Source: Ulvibacter litoralis (GTDB lineage: Bacteria > Bacteroidota > Bacteroidia > Flavobacteriales > Flavobacteriaceae). From it: a stretch of 64,000 nt of DNA. The position numbers and the translations under genes were made by a program. The notes below the pieces were generated by a model. The model was not told the origin of the DNA and searched no databases. It saw nothing but the letters and a program-made list of their open reading frames with translations. The stretch spans positions 310,001 through 374,000 of the forward strand of contig NZ_FNBA01000002.1 in NCBI RefSeq assembly GCF_900102055.1, given 5' to 3'. Each line of letters begins with the position of its first letter. The first letter of the stretch is position 1. Positions 40,977 through 49,519 of this stretch are shown here, piece after piece.

Positions 40977-41450
40977 TTATCTATGATGATACGGTTCATT
41001 TCTTAAAATAGTAAATGCTCGGTATAATTGTTCAATAAAAAATAAGCGCACCATTTGGTGTGAAAATGTCATTTGCGAAAGTGATATTTTTCCGTTGGCT
41101 CTTTTGTAAATCTCTTCTGAAAAGCCATAGGGTCCTCCAATTACAAATACTAAGTTTTTAAGTCCGCTGTTCATTTTTTTCTGAAGAAATTCTGAAAAAC
41201 CTTCAGAGGTATGTGTTTTTCCTTTTTCATCAAGAAGAATAAGGGTGTCTGAAGGGATGGTCCTTTTTAAAATTTCATCCCCTTCGGCTTGCTTCTGAAG
41301 CATCTCAGATAGGTTTTTTGCATTTTTTATATCTGGAATGATCTCAAAATCAAAAGAAACGTAAAAGCCTAGGCGTTTGATATACGTTTCAGTAAGAGTT
41401 ATGAGTTCTTTATTATCTGTTTTTCCAATGGCGAGAAGCGTAATTTTCAT
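40977..41450 (-). CDS. rlmH: 23S rRNA pseudouridine-1915 N3-methyltransferase
   Basis: A 157-residue SPOUT methyltransferase that methylates pseudouridine 1915 in helix 69 of 23S rRNA, acting on assembled 70S ribosomes. The S-adenosylmethionine knot is seen in LVFVIGGPYGFSEEIYKRAN near residue 105 and the conserved end LSQMTFSHQMVRLFFIEQLY followed by RAFTILRNEPYHH. It is monocistronic and divergent from nadC. Confidence 0.96.
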   Translation of the reverse strand: MKITLLAIGKTDNKELITLTETYIKRLGFYVSFDFEIIPDIKNAKNLSEMLQKQAEGDEILKRTIPSDTLILLDEKGKTHTSEGFSEFLQKKMNSGLKNLVFVIGGPYGFSEEIYKRANGKISLSQMTFSHQMVRLFFIEQLYRAFTILRNEPYHHR

Positions 41451-41549
41451 AGTTCAAAAATACAGTATTTTTACTTTTTATGGATTCCTTGTTATGTAAT
41501 CCTCTATACTGCCAACTCTTTTTGTTATTTTAGCTAAAATTTTGTGGCT

Positions 41550-42407
41550 ATGATTTCAGAAAAACAATTCAACAAAGAAATAGATCTAATTATAACGAAT
41601 GCAATTCGTGAAGACGTTGGTGATGGCGATCATAGTTCGCTAGCTTGTATTCCAGAAGATGCTATGGGGACTGCAAAGTTACTTGTAAAAGATGAGGGAA
41701 TTATTGCAGGAATTGAGTTTGCGAAGCAAGTATTTCATTACGTAGATCCGGGATTGCAAATAGATGTGAAAATTGAAGATGGAAGTCCTGTAAAATACGG
41801 TGATGTTTGCTTTTACGTAAAAGGCTTGTCGCAATCTATTCTAAAATCGGAGCGTTTGGTGTTAAATGCGATGCAACGCATGAGTGCTATAGCAACCAAA
41901 ACAAACGCTTATGTAAAACTTTTAGAGGGTACAGGGACAAAGATATTGGATACTCGAAAAACAACACCAGGAATCCGTGCTTTGGAAAAATGGGCGGTAA
42001 AGATTGGAGGAGGCGAAAATCATCGATTTGCGTTGTATGATATGGTAATGCTGAAAGACAACCATATTGATTTTTGTGGCGGAATTACAAAAGCAATAGA
42101 AACTACTAAACAGTATCTGAAAGAGAATAGTCTAGGACTGAAAATTATCGTGGAAGCTAGAAACCTTTCAGAAATAGAAGAAATTCTTAAAACTGAAGGC
42201 GTGTATCGAATTCTAATAGATAACTTTAATTATGAAGATACTCGTAAAGCGGTGCAATTAATAGGAGATAAGTGTCTTACCGAATCTAGCGGTGGAATTA
42301 CCCTAGATACGGCAAGAAAATATGCCGAGTGTGGTGTAGATTTTATTTCAAGTGGCGCTTTAACACATTCTGTTTATAATATGGATTTGAGTTTAAAAGC
42401 TGTATAA
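41550..42407 (+). CDS. nadC: Nicotinate-nucleotide pyrophosphorylase (carboxylating)
   Basis: A 285-residue type II phosphoribosyltransferase that makes nicotinate mononucleotide from quinolinate in de novo NAD synthesis. Motifs: REDVGDGDHSS at the N-terminus, LNAMQRMSAIATKTNAYVKL and ILDTRKTTPGIRALEKWAVK in the middle, and ESSGGITLDTARKYAECGVD near the end. ATG 41550 is preferred to GTG 41544. The stop codon is immediately followed by the ATG of the YihY gene, so the two are coupled. Confidence 0.95.
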   Translation: MISEKQFNKEIDLIITNAIREDVGDGDHSSLACIPEDAMGTAKLLVKDEGIIAGIEFAKQVFHYVDPGLQIDVKIEDGSPVKYGDVCFYVKGLSQSILKSERLVLNAMQRMSAIATKTNAYVKLLEGTGTKILDTRKTTPGIRALEKWAVKIGGGENHRFALYDMVMLKDNHIDFCGGITKAIETTKQYLKENSLGLKIIVEARNLSEIEEILKTEGVYRILIDNFNYEDTRKAVQLIGDKCLTESSGGITLDTARKYAECGVDFISSGALTHSVYNMDLSLKAV

Positions 42408-43328
42408 ATGAGTGCCGAAATTGAAGAGAAACTTTCTAAAATACCTGTTATACGGTCAATAGTCAAAGGACTAAAGCTAACCATATTACCCGGTTTGAAA
42501 GGGCTTTCTTTGTACGATTTGCTCGAAATTTATGTCACAGGGATTATTAAAGGTACTTTTTCTTCAAGAGCAACCTCTATTGCGTATAGTTTTTTTGTCG
42601 CACTGTTCCCGTTCATATTATTTATCATGAACCTCATACCTTACATACCTATTGAAGGGTTTCAAACGCGGTTCCTAATTTTTATTGAAGAGTTATTGCC
42701 ACCCCAAACGGCAGATTTCTTTTACCCAACCATTGCCGATATTGCTGTAAATCCGAGAGGGGGAGGGCTGTTATCGTTTGTTATTATCTTGTCAATGTTT
42801 TTAGCAGCGAATGGTGTAAACGCTATTTTTAGCGCCTTTGAGTATTCGGTTCACATACAGTTAAACAGGTCTTTTTTCAAACAATATTTCATCGCTTATT
42901 TGGTGTCTATTGTTTTGGCACTGTTGTTGGTAATTACAGTAGGAGTAATACTGTACGGTGAGTATGCAATTAGTAGTTTGAAAGGAAGTCACTTTATTGA
43001 AAATGATGTTTTCTGGATTTCAGCCTTGCAATTAGCTGTTTTTGTAGTTATGATTTATGTAATTATAGCAATTCTGTATTACTTCGGAACTGTAGAAGGA
43101 CGTGAATCACGATTTTTCTCTATTGGAGCATTGGCAACAACATTATTATTTTTGTTAACAACGTACTTATTTGGTATTTATATCAATAATTTTTCACAAT
43201 ATAATGAGTTATACGGATCAATTGGTGCACTTTTAATAATGATGTTATATATTTGGATTAATGCAAACCTATTGTTGTTGGGATTCGAATTAAATGCCTC
43301 TCTACAGCGATTAAAAGATAAATTTTAA
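42408..43328 (+). CDS. YihY/BrkB family inner membrane protein
   Basis: A 306-residue polytopic membrane protein of the YihY family with six predicted helices. Characteristic segments are SSRATSIAYSFFVALFPFIL near residue 50, LSFVIILSMFLAANGVNAIF near 125 and YGSIGALLIMMLYIWINANL near 270. The family was once called RNase BN by mistake; its function is unknown. The start codon abuts the nadC stop. Confidence 0.9.
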   Translation: MSAEIEEKLSKIPVIRSIVKGLKLTILPGLKGLSLYDLLEIYVTGIIKGTFSSRATSIAYSFFVALFPFILFIMNLIPYIPIEGFQTRFLIFIEELLPPQTADFFYPTIADIAVNPRGGGLLSFVIILSMFLAANGVNAIFSAFEYSVHIQLNRSFFKQYFIAYLVSIVLALLLVITVGVILYGEYAISSLKGSHFIENDVFWISALQLAVFVVMIYVIIAILYYFGTVEGRESRFFSIGALATTLLFLLTTYLFGIYINNFSQYNELYGSIGALLIMMLYIWINANLLLLGFELNASLQRLKDKF

Positions 43329-43356
43329 ACCCTAATTAAATTAACACAAGAAACAC

Positions 43357-43920
43357 ATGAAAAATCTATTTGTACTAGTAATTGCAATGGTAACTATGAA
43401 TATGGCAGTTGCACAAACCGAAGTGGGAAGCGTAACGCTACCAAATACGGTAAATTTTGGCGGACAAGACTTACTGCTTAATGGCGCGGGAATTCGAAAA
43501 AAAGCAATGGTTTTAAAATTGTATTCTGGCGGATTGTACTTAGGAAAAAAATCTAGTGATGCAAAAAGCATTGTTTCTGGAGACGAGACCATGGCAATTA
43601 AATTGGTTATTACATCTTCTTTTGTTTCTAGTGAAGCAATGAGTGAAGCTGTTTTAGAAGGATTTAATGCTTCAACTGGAGGCGACATGTCTATGATTGC
43701 TTCGGAAATTAAAAAATTCATTTCATTCTTTGAAGCTGAAATCGTAGAGAACGATACTTTCGACATTACTTACCAAAAAGGAAAAGGGGTAGTTTCCTAT
43801 AAAAATGGAAAAGAATTGGGTACTATTGCCGGTATGAATTTTAAAAAGGCTTTATTTGGCATCTGGTTAGGAAACGATCCTGCTGATAGTAAACTAAAAA
43901 AAGCAATGCTAGGGAAATAA
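43357..43920 (+). CDS. Chalcone isomerase-like secreted protein
   Basis: A 187-residue exported protein with a signal peptide (NLFVLVIAMVTMNMAVAQ) and the chalcone-isomerase-like fold: LLLNGAGIRKKAMVLKLYSG near residue 45, KLVITSSFVSSEAMSEAVLE near 90 and KGVVSYKNGKELGTIAGMNF near 145. Bacterial members are not flavonoid enzymes; fatty acid binding is suspected from the fold. It is followed after 15 bp by the DUF2147 gene. Confidence 0.85.
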   Translation: MKNLFVLVIAMVTMNMAVAQTEVGSVTLPNTVNFGGQDLLLNGAGIRKKAMVLKLYSGGLYLGKKSSDAKSIVSGDETMAIKLVITSSFVSSEAMSEAVLEGFNASTGGDMSMIASEIKKFISFFEAEIVENDTFDITYQKGKGVVSYKNGKELGTIAGMNFKKALFGIWLGNDPADSKLKKAMLGK

Positions 43921-43935
43921 TCTCTTGCTTGACAC

Positions 43936-44367
43936 ATGAAAAAAATAATCTCAACTATAGTCTTTACTCTTTTTTCGGTGCTTATCACAACGGCACAAAG
44001 TGTAATAGGTGTATGGAAAACAATCGACGACAACTCGGGTGATCCAAAATCGATGGTAGAGATTTATGAAGATTCTGAAGGGAAAGTCCACGGAAAGATT
44101 CTTAAAATTTTCAATCCAGAAAAAAAAGGAGTACGTTGTACTGAATGTACAGGAGAAGATAAAGATATTCCTGTAGAAGGAATGGTATTTATTCGAAATC
44201 TTGAAAAAGACGGAGATGAGTACAATGGAGGGATTATTATAAATCCTGAAAATGGCTCTGAGTATAAATGCTATATCAAGCTCACGGCTCCCGACAATTT
44301 AAAAATTAGAGCCTATGTTGGTGTGCCTGTTATAGGAAGAACGCAACATTGGCTTCGAGCAGAATAA
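43936..44367 (+). CDS. DUF2147 secreted protein
   Basis: A 143-residue exported protein with a signal peptide (IISTIVFTLFSVLITTAQ) and a DUF2147 domain: VIGVWKTIDDNSGDPKSMVE, KGVRCTECTGEDKDIPVEGM, with a CxxC pair, and the ending VPVIGRTQHWLR. The domain has a lipocalin-like fold; the function is unknown. A terminator follows. Confidence 0.88.
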   Translation: MKKIISTIVFTLFSVLITTAQSVIGVWKTIDDNSGDPKSMVEIYEDSEGKVHGKILKIFNPEKKGVRCTECTGEDKDIPVEGMVFIRNLEKDGDEYNGGIIINPENGSEYKCYIKLTAPDNLKIRAYVGVPVIGRTQHWLRAE

Positions 44368-44388
44368 AATTTGTTTATAAATTATTGT

Positions 44389-44421
44389 AAAAGGCTATTC
44401 ATTTATTGAGTAGCCTTTTTT
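44389..44421 (+). terminator. Rho-independent terminator after the DUF2147 gene
   Basis: AAAGGCTA (44390-44397) pairs with TAGCCTTT (44411-44418), then T's. Confidence 0.8.
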
Positions 44422-44478
44422 ACTTTTAAACTTTGTGCATACGTGCGTGTGCTTTAACCTATTTTACACAAGCTACAT

Positions 44479-46929
44479 TTGTATTACATAGACGTTATCC
44501 TTCCCATTCCATTAAAACAGGCGTTTACTTACAACGTCAATAAAGACCAGGCTGTTTTTTTACGCCAAGGAATGCGAGTGTCTGTCCCTTTTGGAAAAAC
44601 AAAAATTTATACCGGAATTGTTTACGCTATTTACAATAATAAGAAACCAGCCTACGAAACCAAAGCCATAGATCAAATTCTAGACGAGACACCAATAATT
44701 ACTCCTACGCAAATAAAACATTGGGAGTGGATGTCGTCGTATTATATGTGTACACTGGGAGAAGTGATTCGAGCTGCATTGCCAAGCGCTTTTTTGTTAG
44801 AAAGTGAAACTATTATTTCTCTTTCTTCGGAAAGAACCGAGGATGAAAGCAACTTGAGTGATGATGAGTTTCTTGTTTTTGAAGCTTTACAACATCAATC
44901 TTCACTTCATATTAACGATGTACGTTCTATTTTAGATCGAAAAAACGTAGTGAAGGTATTACAACAATTGCTTCAGAAGGGAATTATTGAAGTGCAAGAA
45001 GAAGTGTATGAGCAATACACCCCCAAACTGAAGCGCTACGTAAAATTAGCAGCTGCGTATACTTCCGAAGAAAATTTAAAAGAATTACTCGATACACTTT
45101 CACGAGCTCCAAAACAACGCGCCGTTTTAATGACGCTCTTTATGATGAGTGCTGCCGATAAAAAACCTGTGGATGCAATACAGCTTCAGAAAAAGAGTGA
45201 GACCACTTCAACGGTACTTAAAACACTTGTGGAGAAAGGTATTCTAGAAGAGTATTACATTCAGAAAGATCGTATTGAATTTACCGGAGATGCGGGTTCG
45301 GATATAAAAAAATTAAGTGACGCTCAAGAAGTGGCATTTTCAGAAATAAAAACCGCTTTCAAAAAACACGATACTACTTTGTTACACGGAGTAACTTCTA
45401 GTGGTAAAACCGAAGTGTATGTTCGTTTGATTGAAGAAGTTTTAGAAACGGGGAAACAGGTATTGTATATGCTTCCCGAAATTGCGCTGACAACACAGTT
45501 AATTTCTCGATTGCAACTGTATTTTGGAGATAAAATATCGGTGTATCATTCTAAGTATTCAGTAAATGAGCGTGTGGAAGTTTGGAACAATGTATTATCA
45601 GGGAAGCCGAAAGCACAAATCGTTATTGGAGCACGCTCTTCCTTGTTTTTGCCTTTCACTAATTTAGGATTAATTGTTGTTGATGAGGAACATGAGCCCT
45701 CTTTTAAGCAGTACAATCCGTCGCCACGCTACCACGCACGCGATAGTGCAATTGTTTTGGGGAATTTACACAAAGCAAAATTGTTATTAGGCTCTGCGAC
45801 GCCTTCGTTGGAGAGTTATCATAATACTGAATTAGATAAATACGGATTGGTGGTGCTTAAGAATCGCTTCGGAAATGTACTACTTCCAGATATTGAGTTG
45901 GTAGATATTAAAGAGAAGCATCGGAAAAAACAAATGAAAGGGCATTTTAGCGATCGTTTGTTAGAGGCAATGGCTGAAGCACTTGAAAATGAAGAGCAAA
46001 TTATTTTGTTTCAGAACAGACGTGGATTTTCTCCAGTGGTAGAATGTACAACGTGTGGTATTGCACCTCAGTGTCCGAATTGTGATGTGAGTTTAACGTA
46101 CCATCAATACAAGGGGGAGTTGCGTTGTCACTATTGTGGATATCATATGGCAATGCTAAAAGCGTGTATGGCCTGCGGAAGTGAAACTTTAGATACCAAA
46201 GGGTTTGGAACCGAACAAATTGAAACGGAGTTAAAGTCACTATTTCCAAACGCCAGTGTAGCGCGTATGGATCAGGATACCACACGTGGTAAAAATGCAT
46301 ATGCTAAACTAATTGAGCGTTTGGACAATCAGGAGATTGATATTCTGGTGGGGACACAAATGTTGGCCAAAGGACTGGATTTTCGAAATATAAATTTGGT
46401 AGGAGTGATGAATGCCGACAATTTATTGAATTTTCCAGATTTTAGAGCACACGAACGAAGCTTTCAATTGCTACAACAAGTTTCGGGTAGGGCAGGGCGT
46501 ACGCAAAAACGAGGGAAGGTCTTGATACAAACGTTTAATCCGTATCATCAAATTTTGCAACAAGTTAGCGTGAATGATTATGAAGGCATGTACAAACAGC
46601 AAAATGAAGAGCGTTACCAATATAAATATCCTCCGTTTTATAGAACAATAAAAATAACCTTTAAGGATAGAAATCTTCAAAAAATGCAGCAAGCATCATC
46701 GTGGTTTGCACAAGCGTTGTCGCAACAATTAAAAGAAAATGTATTGGGACCAGAGCCGCCACCTGTTTCTAGGGTTCGAAACCAGTACATTTCAAATGTG
46801 TTGGTAAAAATTCCGAAGCAGCAATCTATTTCTAAAACGAAAGATTACATAAATACAGTCCATAGAAGCTTTAACGGAATAAAAGAATTTTCTTCCGTTA
46901 GGCTTACTATAGATGTTGATAATTATTAA
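44479..46929 (+). CDS. priA: Primosomal protein N' (replication restart helicase)
   Basis: An 816-residue superfamily 2 helicase that restarts collapsed replication forks. An N-terminal 3' DNA-binding domain (YYIDVILPIPLKQAFTYNVN) precedes Walker A LLHGVTSSGKTEVYVRLIEE near residue 310 and the DEEH box LIVVDEEHEPSFKQYNPSPR near 395. The zinc module with eight cysteines is intact (CTTCGIAPQCPNCDVSL, CHYCGYHMAMLKACMACGSE). The start is TTG at 44479; the conserved N-terminus begins at once and no ATG fits. A TACATTTG string overlaps this start and is treated as chance. It ends tail to tail with the LytTR gene, sharing TTAA. Confidence 0.94.
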   Translation: MYYIDVILPIPLKQAFTYNVNKDQAVFLRQGMRVSVPFGKTKIYTGIVYAIYNNKKPAYETKAIDQILDETPIITPTQIKHWEWMSSYYMCTLGEVIRAALPSAFLLESETIISLSSERTEDESNLSDDEFLVFEALQHQSSLHINDVRSILDRKNVVKVLQQLLQKGIIEVQEEVYEQYTPKLKRYVKLAAAYTSEENLKELLDTLSRAPKQRAVLMTLFMMSAADKKPVDAIQLQKKSETTSTVLKTLVEKGILEEYYIQKDRIEFTGDAGSDIKKLSDAQEVAFSEIKTAFKKHDTTLLHGVTSSGKTEVYVRLIEEVLETGKQVLYMLPEIALTTQLISRLQLYFGDKISVYHSKYSVNERVEVWNNVLSGKPKAQIVIGARSSLFLPFTNLGLIVVDEEHEPSFKQYNPSPRYHARDSAIVLGNLHKAKLLLGSATPSLESYHNTELDKYGLVVLKNRFGNVLLPDIELVDIKEKHRKKQMKGHFSDRLLEAMAEALENEEQIILFQNRRGFSPVVECTTCGIAPQCPNCDVSLTYHQYKGELRCHYCGYHMAMLKACMACGSETLDTKGFGTEQIETELKSLFPNASVARMDQDTTRGKNAYAKLIERLDNQEIDILVGTQMLAKGLDFRNINLVGVMNADNLLNFPDFRAHERSFQLLQQVSGRAGRTQKRGKVLIQTFNPYHQILQQVSVNDYEGMYKQQNEERYQYKYPPFYRTIKITFKDRNLQKMQQASSWFAQALSQQLKENVLGPEPPPVSRVRNQYISNVLVKIPKQQSISKTKDYINTVHRSFNGIKEFSSVRLTIDVDNY

Positions 46930-47639
46930 GGACGGTTTGTAGCGGCTAGTGCTTCTACCAAGTCAGCCTTTCTATTTCGGCTTAATGGAAGTTGCTCTTT
47001 ATCTAGCTCAATTACCTTACTGTTATAGCGTTCAACTTTGTCTAAGTTTACGATATAAGATTTATGAATTCTTAAAAAACGTTCAGAAGGAAGTAACGCT
47101 TCAAATGCTTTCATTGTAGAGAGTACAACAAGTGCATCATGCTCGGTAACTAATTTTACATAATCACCTAAAGCTTCAATATATCGTAGCTCGTTCAAGA
47201 AAACTTTTCGTTTTTTAAGATTACTCTTTACGAAAATGAAATCTTCGTCATCAAAGCCTTCGTCATTTTTAAGTTTGTAGTTTGTAATTGCTTTGTGAAC
47301 AGCATTTAAAAATCGTTCTTTAGAAATAGGTTTACGCAAGTAATCTACTGCATCGTAATCGAATGCTTTAAAGGCGTATTTCGTTTTACCGGTCACGAAA
47401 ATAATTTGTGGTTTTGCTGTAAGATCGTCTAACAAATCAAAACCCGAAAGGATAGGCATTTCAATATCTAAAAAGATAAGGTCGATATCGGTTGTAGCTA
47501 ATCCCATTTTAGCCTCTATTGCATTGTTATACTCTGCAACTAAGTTTAGCGCAGGGTGATTTTCTATTAATCGAACAATGGAGAGTCTTTGCAGTGTAGA
47601 GTCATCTACGATTGCACATTTGAGAATTGGTTTATCCAC
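46926..47639 (-). CDS. LytTR-family response regulator
   Basis: A 237-residue response regulator: receiver domain with the phosphoacceptor aspartate in IDLIFLDIEMPILSGFDLLD near residue 56 and the conserved lysine in LRKPISKERF near 105, then a LytTR DNA-binding domain (DFIFVKSNLKKRKVFLNELR, YIEALGDYVKLVTEHDALVV, FLRIHKSYIVNLDKVERYNS). It binds DNA as a dimer at direct repeats. No histidine kinase gene is in the neighbourhood. It lies between priA and the rpsF operon, pointing away from the latter. Confidence 0.93.
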   Translation of the reverse strand: MDKPILKCAIVDDSTLQRLSIVRLIENHPALNLVAEYNNAIEAKMGLATTDIDLIFLDIEMPILSGFDLLDDLTAKPQIIFVTGKTKYAFKAFDYDAVDYLRKPISKERFLNAVHKAITNYKLKNDEGFDDEDFIFVKSNLKKRKVFLNELRYIEALGDYVKLVTEHDALVVLSTMKAFEALLPSERFLRIHKSYIVNLDKVERYNSKVIELDKEQLPLSRNRKADLVEALAATNRP

Positions 47640-47767
47640 AGTATTGTATTTTTCTTACAGCAATTATAACTAAAAATTCGATGAACTGCAACTTTTTTTA
47701 ACTTTTGTCGTGAAAATAGCACGCTTTATCATCTATGTAAGAAAATCAATAACTTATTCGTTTTTGG

Positions 47768-47798
47768 TTTGAAAATAATAAATAATGTAGTATTTTTG
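47768..47798 (+). promoter_or_regulatory. Promoter of the rpsF-rpsR-rplI operon
   Basis: TTTG at 47768-47771, 19 bp, TATTTTTG at 47791-47798. A strong match; the leader is about 45 nt. Confidence 0.85.
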
Positions 47799-47851
47799 CA
47801 CGCTCTTGGCAAAGTGCTAGAGAACTTATAAATCAATTTAATAGATTTTTT

Positions 47852-48193
47852 ATGAATCATTACGAAACTGTTTTCATCTTAAATCCCGTTTTATCTGAAG
47901 ATCAGATAAAGGAGACAGTAAAGAAATACGAAGATATTCTTATTTCTAAAGGAGCTAAGATGGTATCAAAAGAGAATTGGGGGCTAAAAAAATTAGCGTA
48001 TGCAATTCAACACAAGAAAAGTGGTTTTTACCATTTATTCGAATACACCGTAGACGGTGATGCTATTAATGAACTTGAAATAGAGTTCAGACGTGACGAA
48101 CGAATCATGCGTTACTTAACGGTAGCTCTAGACAAACATGCAATTTCATGGGCAGAGCGAAGAAGAGTACGTGATAACAAAAAAACAGCATAA
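47852..48193 (+). CDS. rpsF: 30S ribosomal protein S6
   Basis: A 113-residue S6 protein. It starts MNHYETVFILNPVLSEDQIK and has the conserved NWGLKKLAYAIQHKKSGFYH and FRRDERIMRYLTVAL segments. S6 pairs with S18 on the small subunit. It is the first gene of a three-gene operon; ssb, which often lies between rpsF and rpsR in other bacteria, is absent. Confidence 0.97.
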   Translation: MNHYETVFILNPVLSEDQIKETVKKYEDILISKGAKMVSKENWGLKKLAYAIQHKKSGFYHLFEYTVDGDAINELEIEFRRDERIMRYLTVALDKHAISWAERRRVRDNKKTA

Positions 48194-48196
48194 GCG

Positions 48197-48493
48197 ATGG
48201 CAAGTATTCAAGAACAAGCAAAAGGAAAAAAAGACGGAGAGATCAGATATCTTACTCCTCTTAATATAGAGACTAACAAAGCGAAAAAATACTGTCGTTT
48301 CAAAAAGTCTGGTATCAAGTATGTAGATTACAAAGACCCAGATTTTTTATTGAAGTTTGTAAACGAGCAAGGTAAAATTTTACCAAGACGTTTAACAGGA
48401 ACTTCTTTAAAGTACCAACGTAAAGTAGCTGTCGCAGTAAAAAGAGCGCGTCATTTGGCCTTAATGCCGTATGTAGCCGATTTATTAAAATAA
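48197..48493 (+). CDS. rpsR: 30S ribosomal protein S18
   Basis: A 98-residue S18, longer at the N-terminus than the usual 75-80 residues ([20 protein letters not shown]), as in other Bacteroidota. The core is [40 protein letters not shown] and [15 protein letters not shown]. It starts 3 bp after rpsF. Confidence 0.97.
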   Translation: MASIQEQAKGKKDGEIRYLTPLNIETNKAKKYCRFKKSGIKYVDYKDPDFLLKFVNEQGKILPRRLTGTSLKYQRKVAVAVKRARHLALMPYVADLLK

Positions 48494-48507
48494 AAACCAG
48501 ATAGATT

Positions 48508-48960
48508 ATGGAACTTATATTAAAGAAAGACGTAGAAAATCTTGGTTTTGCAGACGATTTAGTTACTGTGAAAAATGGATACGGTAGAAACTTTTTAATT
48601 CCTCACGGACACGCTACGTTAGCAACTCCTTCGGCAAAGAAAGTTTTAGCTGAAACATTAAAGCAACGTGCTTTTAAAGAGAAAAAAGTAATTGAAGATG
48701 CTCAAAAAGAAGCAGATAAATTAAACGGTTTAGAAATTAAGATTTCTGCAAAAACTGGTGAGGGAGACAAATTATTTGGATCTATCAACAATGCAAATCT
48801 TGCTGAAGCTTTCGAAAAAGAAGGTGTTTCTATCGAGAAGAAATTTATCTCTATTGCGGGTGGTACTATTAAACGTACTGGTAATTACGAAGCAACGATT
48901 CGTTTCCACAGAGATGTGATTGCAAACTTTTCGTTTGATGTAGTTGCGGAAGCAAACTAA
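48508..48960 (+). CDS. rplI: 50S ribosomal protein L9
   Basis: A 150-residue L9: N-terminal domain MELILKKDVENLGFADDLVT with the GYGRNFLIPHGHA motif, a long connecting helix (LAETLKQRAFKEKKVIEDAQ), and a C-terminal domain (GEGDKLFGSINNANLAEAFE). L9 binds near the L1 stalk of the large subunit. A terminator follows. Confidence 0.97.
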   Translation: MELILKKDVENLGFADDLVTVKNGYGRNFLIPHGHATLATPSAKKVLAETLKQRAFKEKKVIEDAQKEADKLNGLEIKISAKTGEGDKLFGSINNANLAEAFEKEGVSIEKKFISIAGGTIKRTGNYEATIRFHRDVIANFSFDVVAEAN

Positions 48961-48979
48961 TTTTAGCATACACGATACT

Positions 48980-49014
48980 AAAGCCTTTCTCATTTATGGG
49001 GAAGGCTTTTTTTT
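48980..49014 (+). terminator. Rho-independent terminator after rplI
   Basis: AAAGCCTT (48980-48987) pairs with AAGGCTTT (49002-49009), followed by T's to 49014. Confidence 0.85.
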
Positions 49015-49038
49015 GAATAATTTTTTTAAGTACCTTTT

Positions 49039-49518
49039 ATGAAATATACGAGACTAACTAAAGAACAATTTGAAGCTTTGCACCAAGAGTTTATTAATTT
49101 TCTAGCCACCCAGTCTATTACTGCGGATGAATGGAAAACAATTAAAGAAAAACAACCGGAAGCTGCAGAACAAGAGTTAGATGTATTTAGTGATCTTGTG
49201 TGGGAAGGAGCTTTAACAGCAGCCTCTTACCTAGAAAACATTTCTGCACAACAAATGTTTCTTTTCAAAGTAGAAGAAACGAGTATGAGCCTCATTTTAG
49301 TGAAAGTTAAAAATGAGGAATACGATATTACTACTGCGGAAGGCTATAAGTGGTTGCAAGAAAATTTTGCTTCAGATGAAGTAGAGTTTTTCACTTCTTC
49401 GAAGGATTTTTCCGAAGATAAAAATGGAGACATCTTTGCACTTATTCAACAAGGAGCGGTTATAACAAAAGGGCAATTGTACACCTTTTTTAATAAGCTA
49501 TTTAGCGCCGAAATATAA
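49039..49518 (+). CDS. DUF6495 family protein
   Basis: A 159-residue cytosolic protein starting MKYTRLTKEQFEALHQEFIN and continuing FLATQSITADEWKTIKEKQP. I recognise the N-terminus as that of the flavobacterial family DUF6495; its function is unknown. It is acidic and has no signal peptide. It ends 1 bp before the convergent permease gene. Confidence 0.8.
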   Translation: MKYTRLTKEQFEALHQEFINFLATQSITADEWKTIKEKQPEAAEQELDVFSDLVWEGALTAASYLENISAQQMFLFKVEETSMSLILVKVKNEEYDITTAEGYKWLQENFASDEVEFFTSSKDFSEDKNGDIFALIQQGAVITKGQLYTFFNKLFSAEI

Positions 49519-49519
49519 T

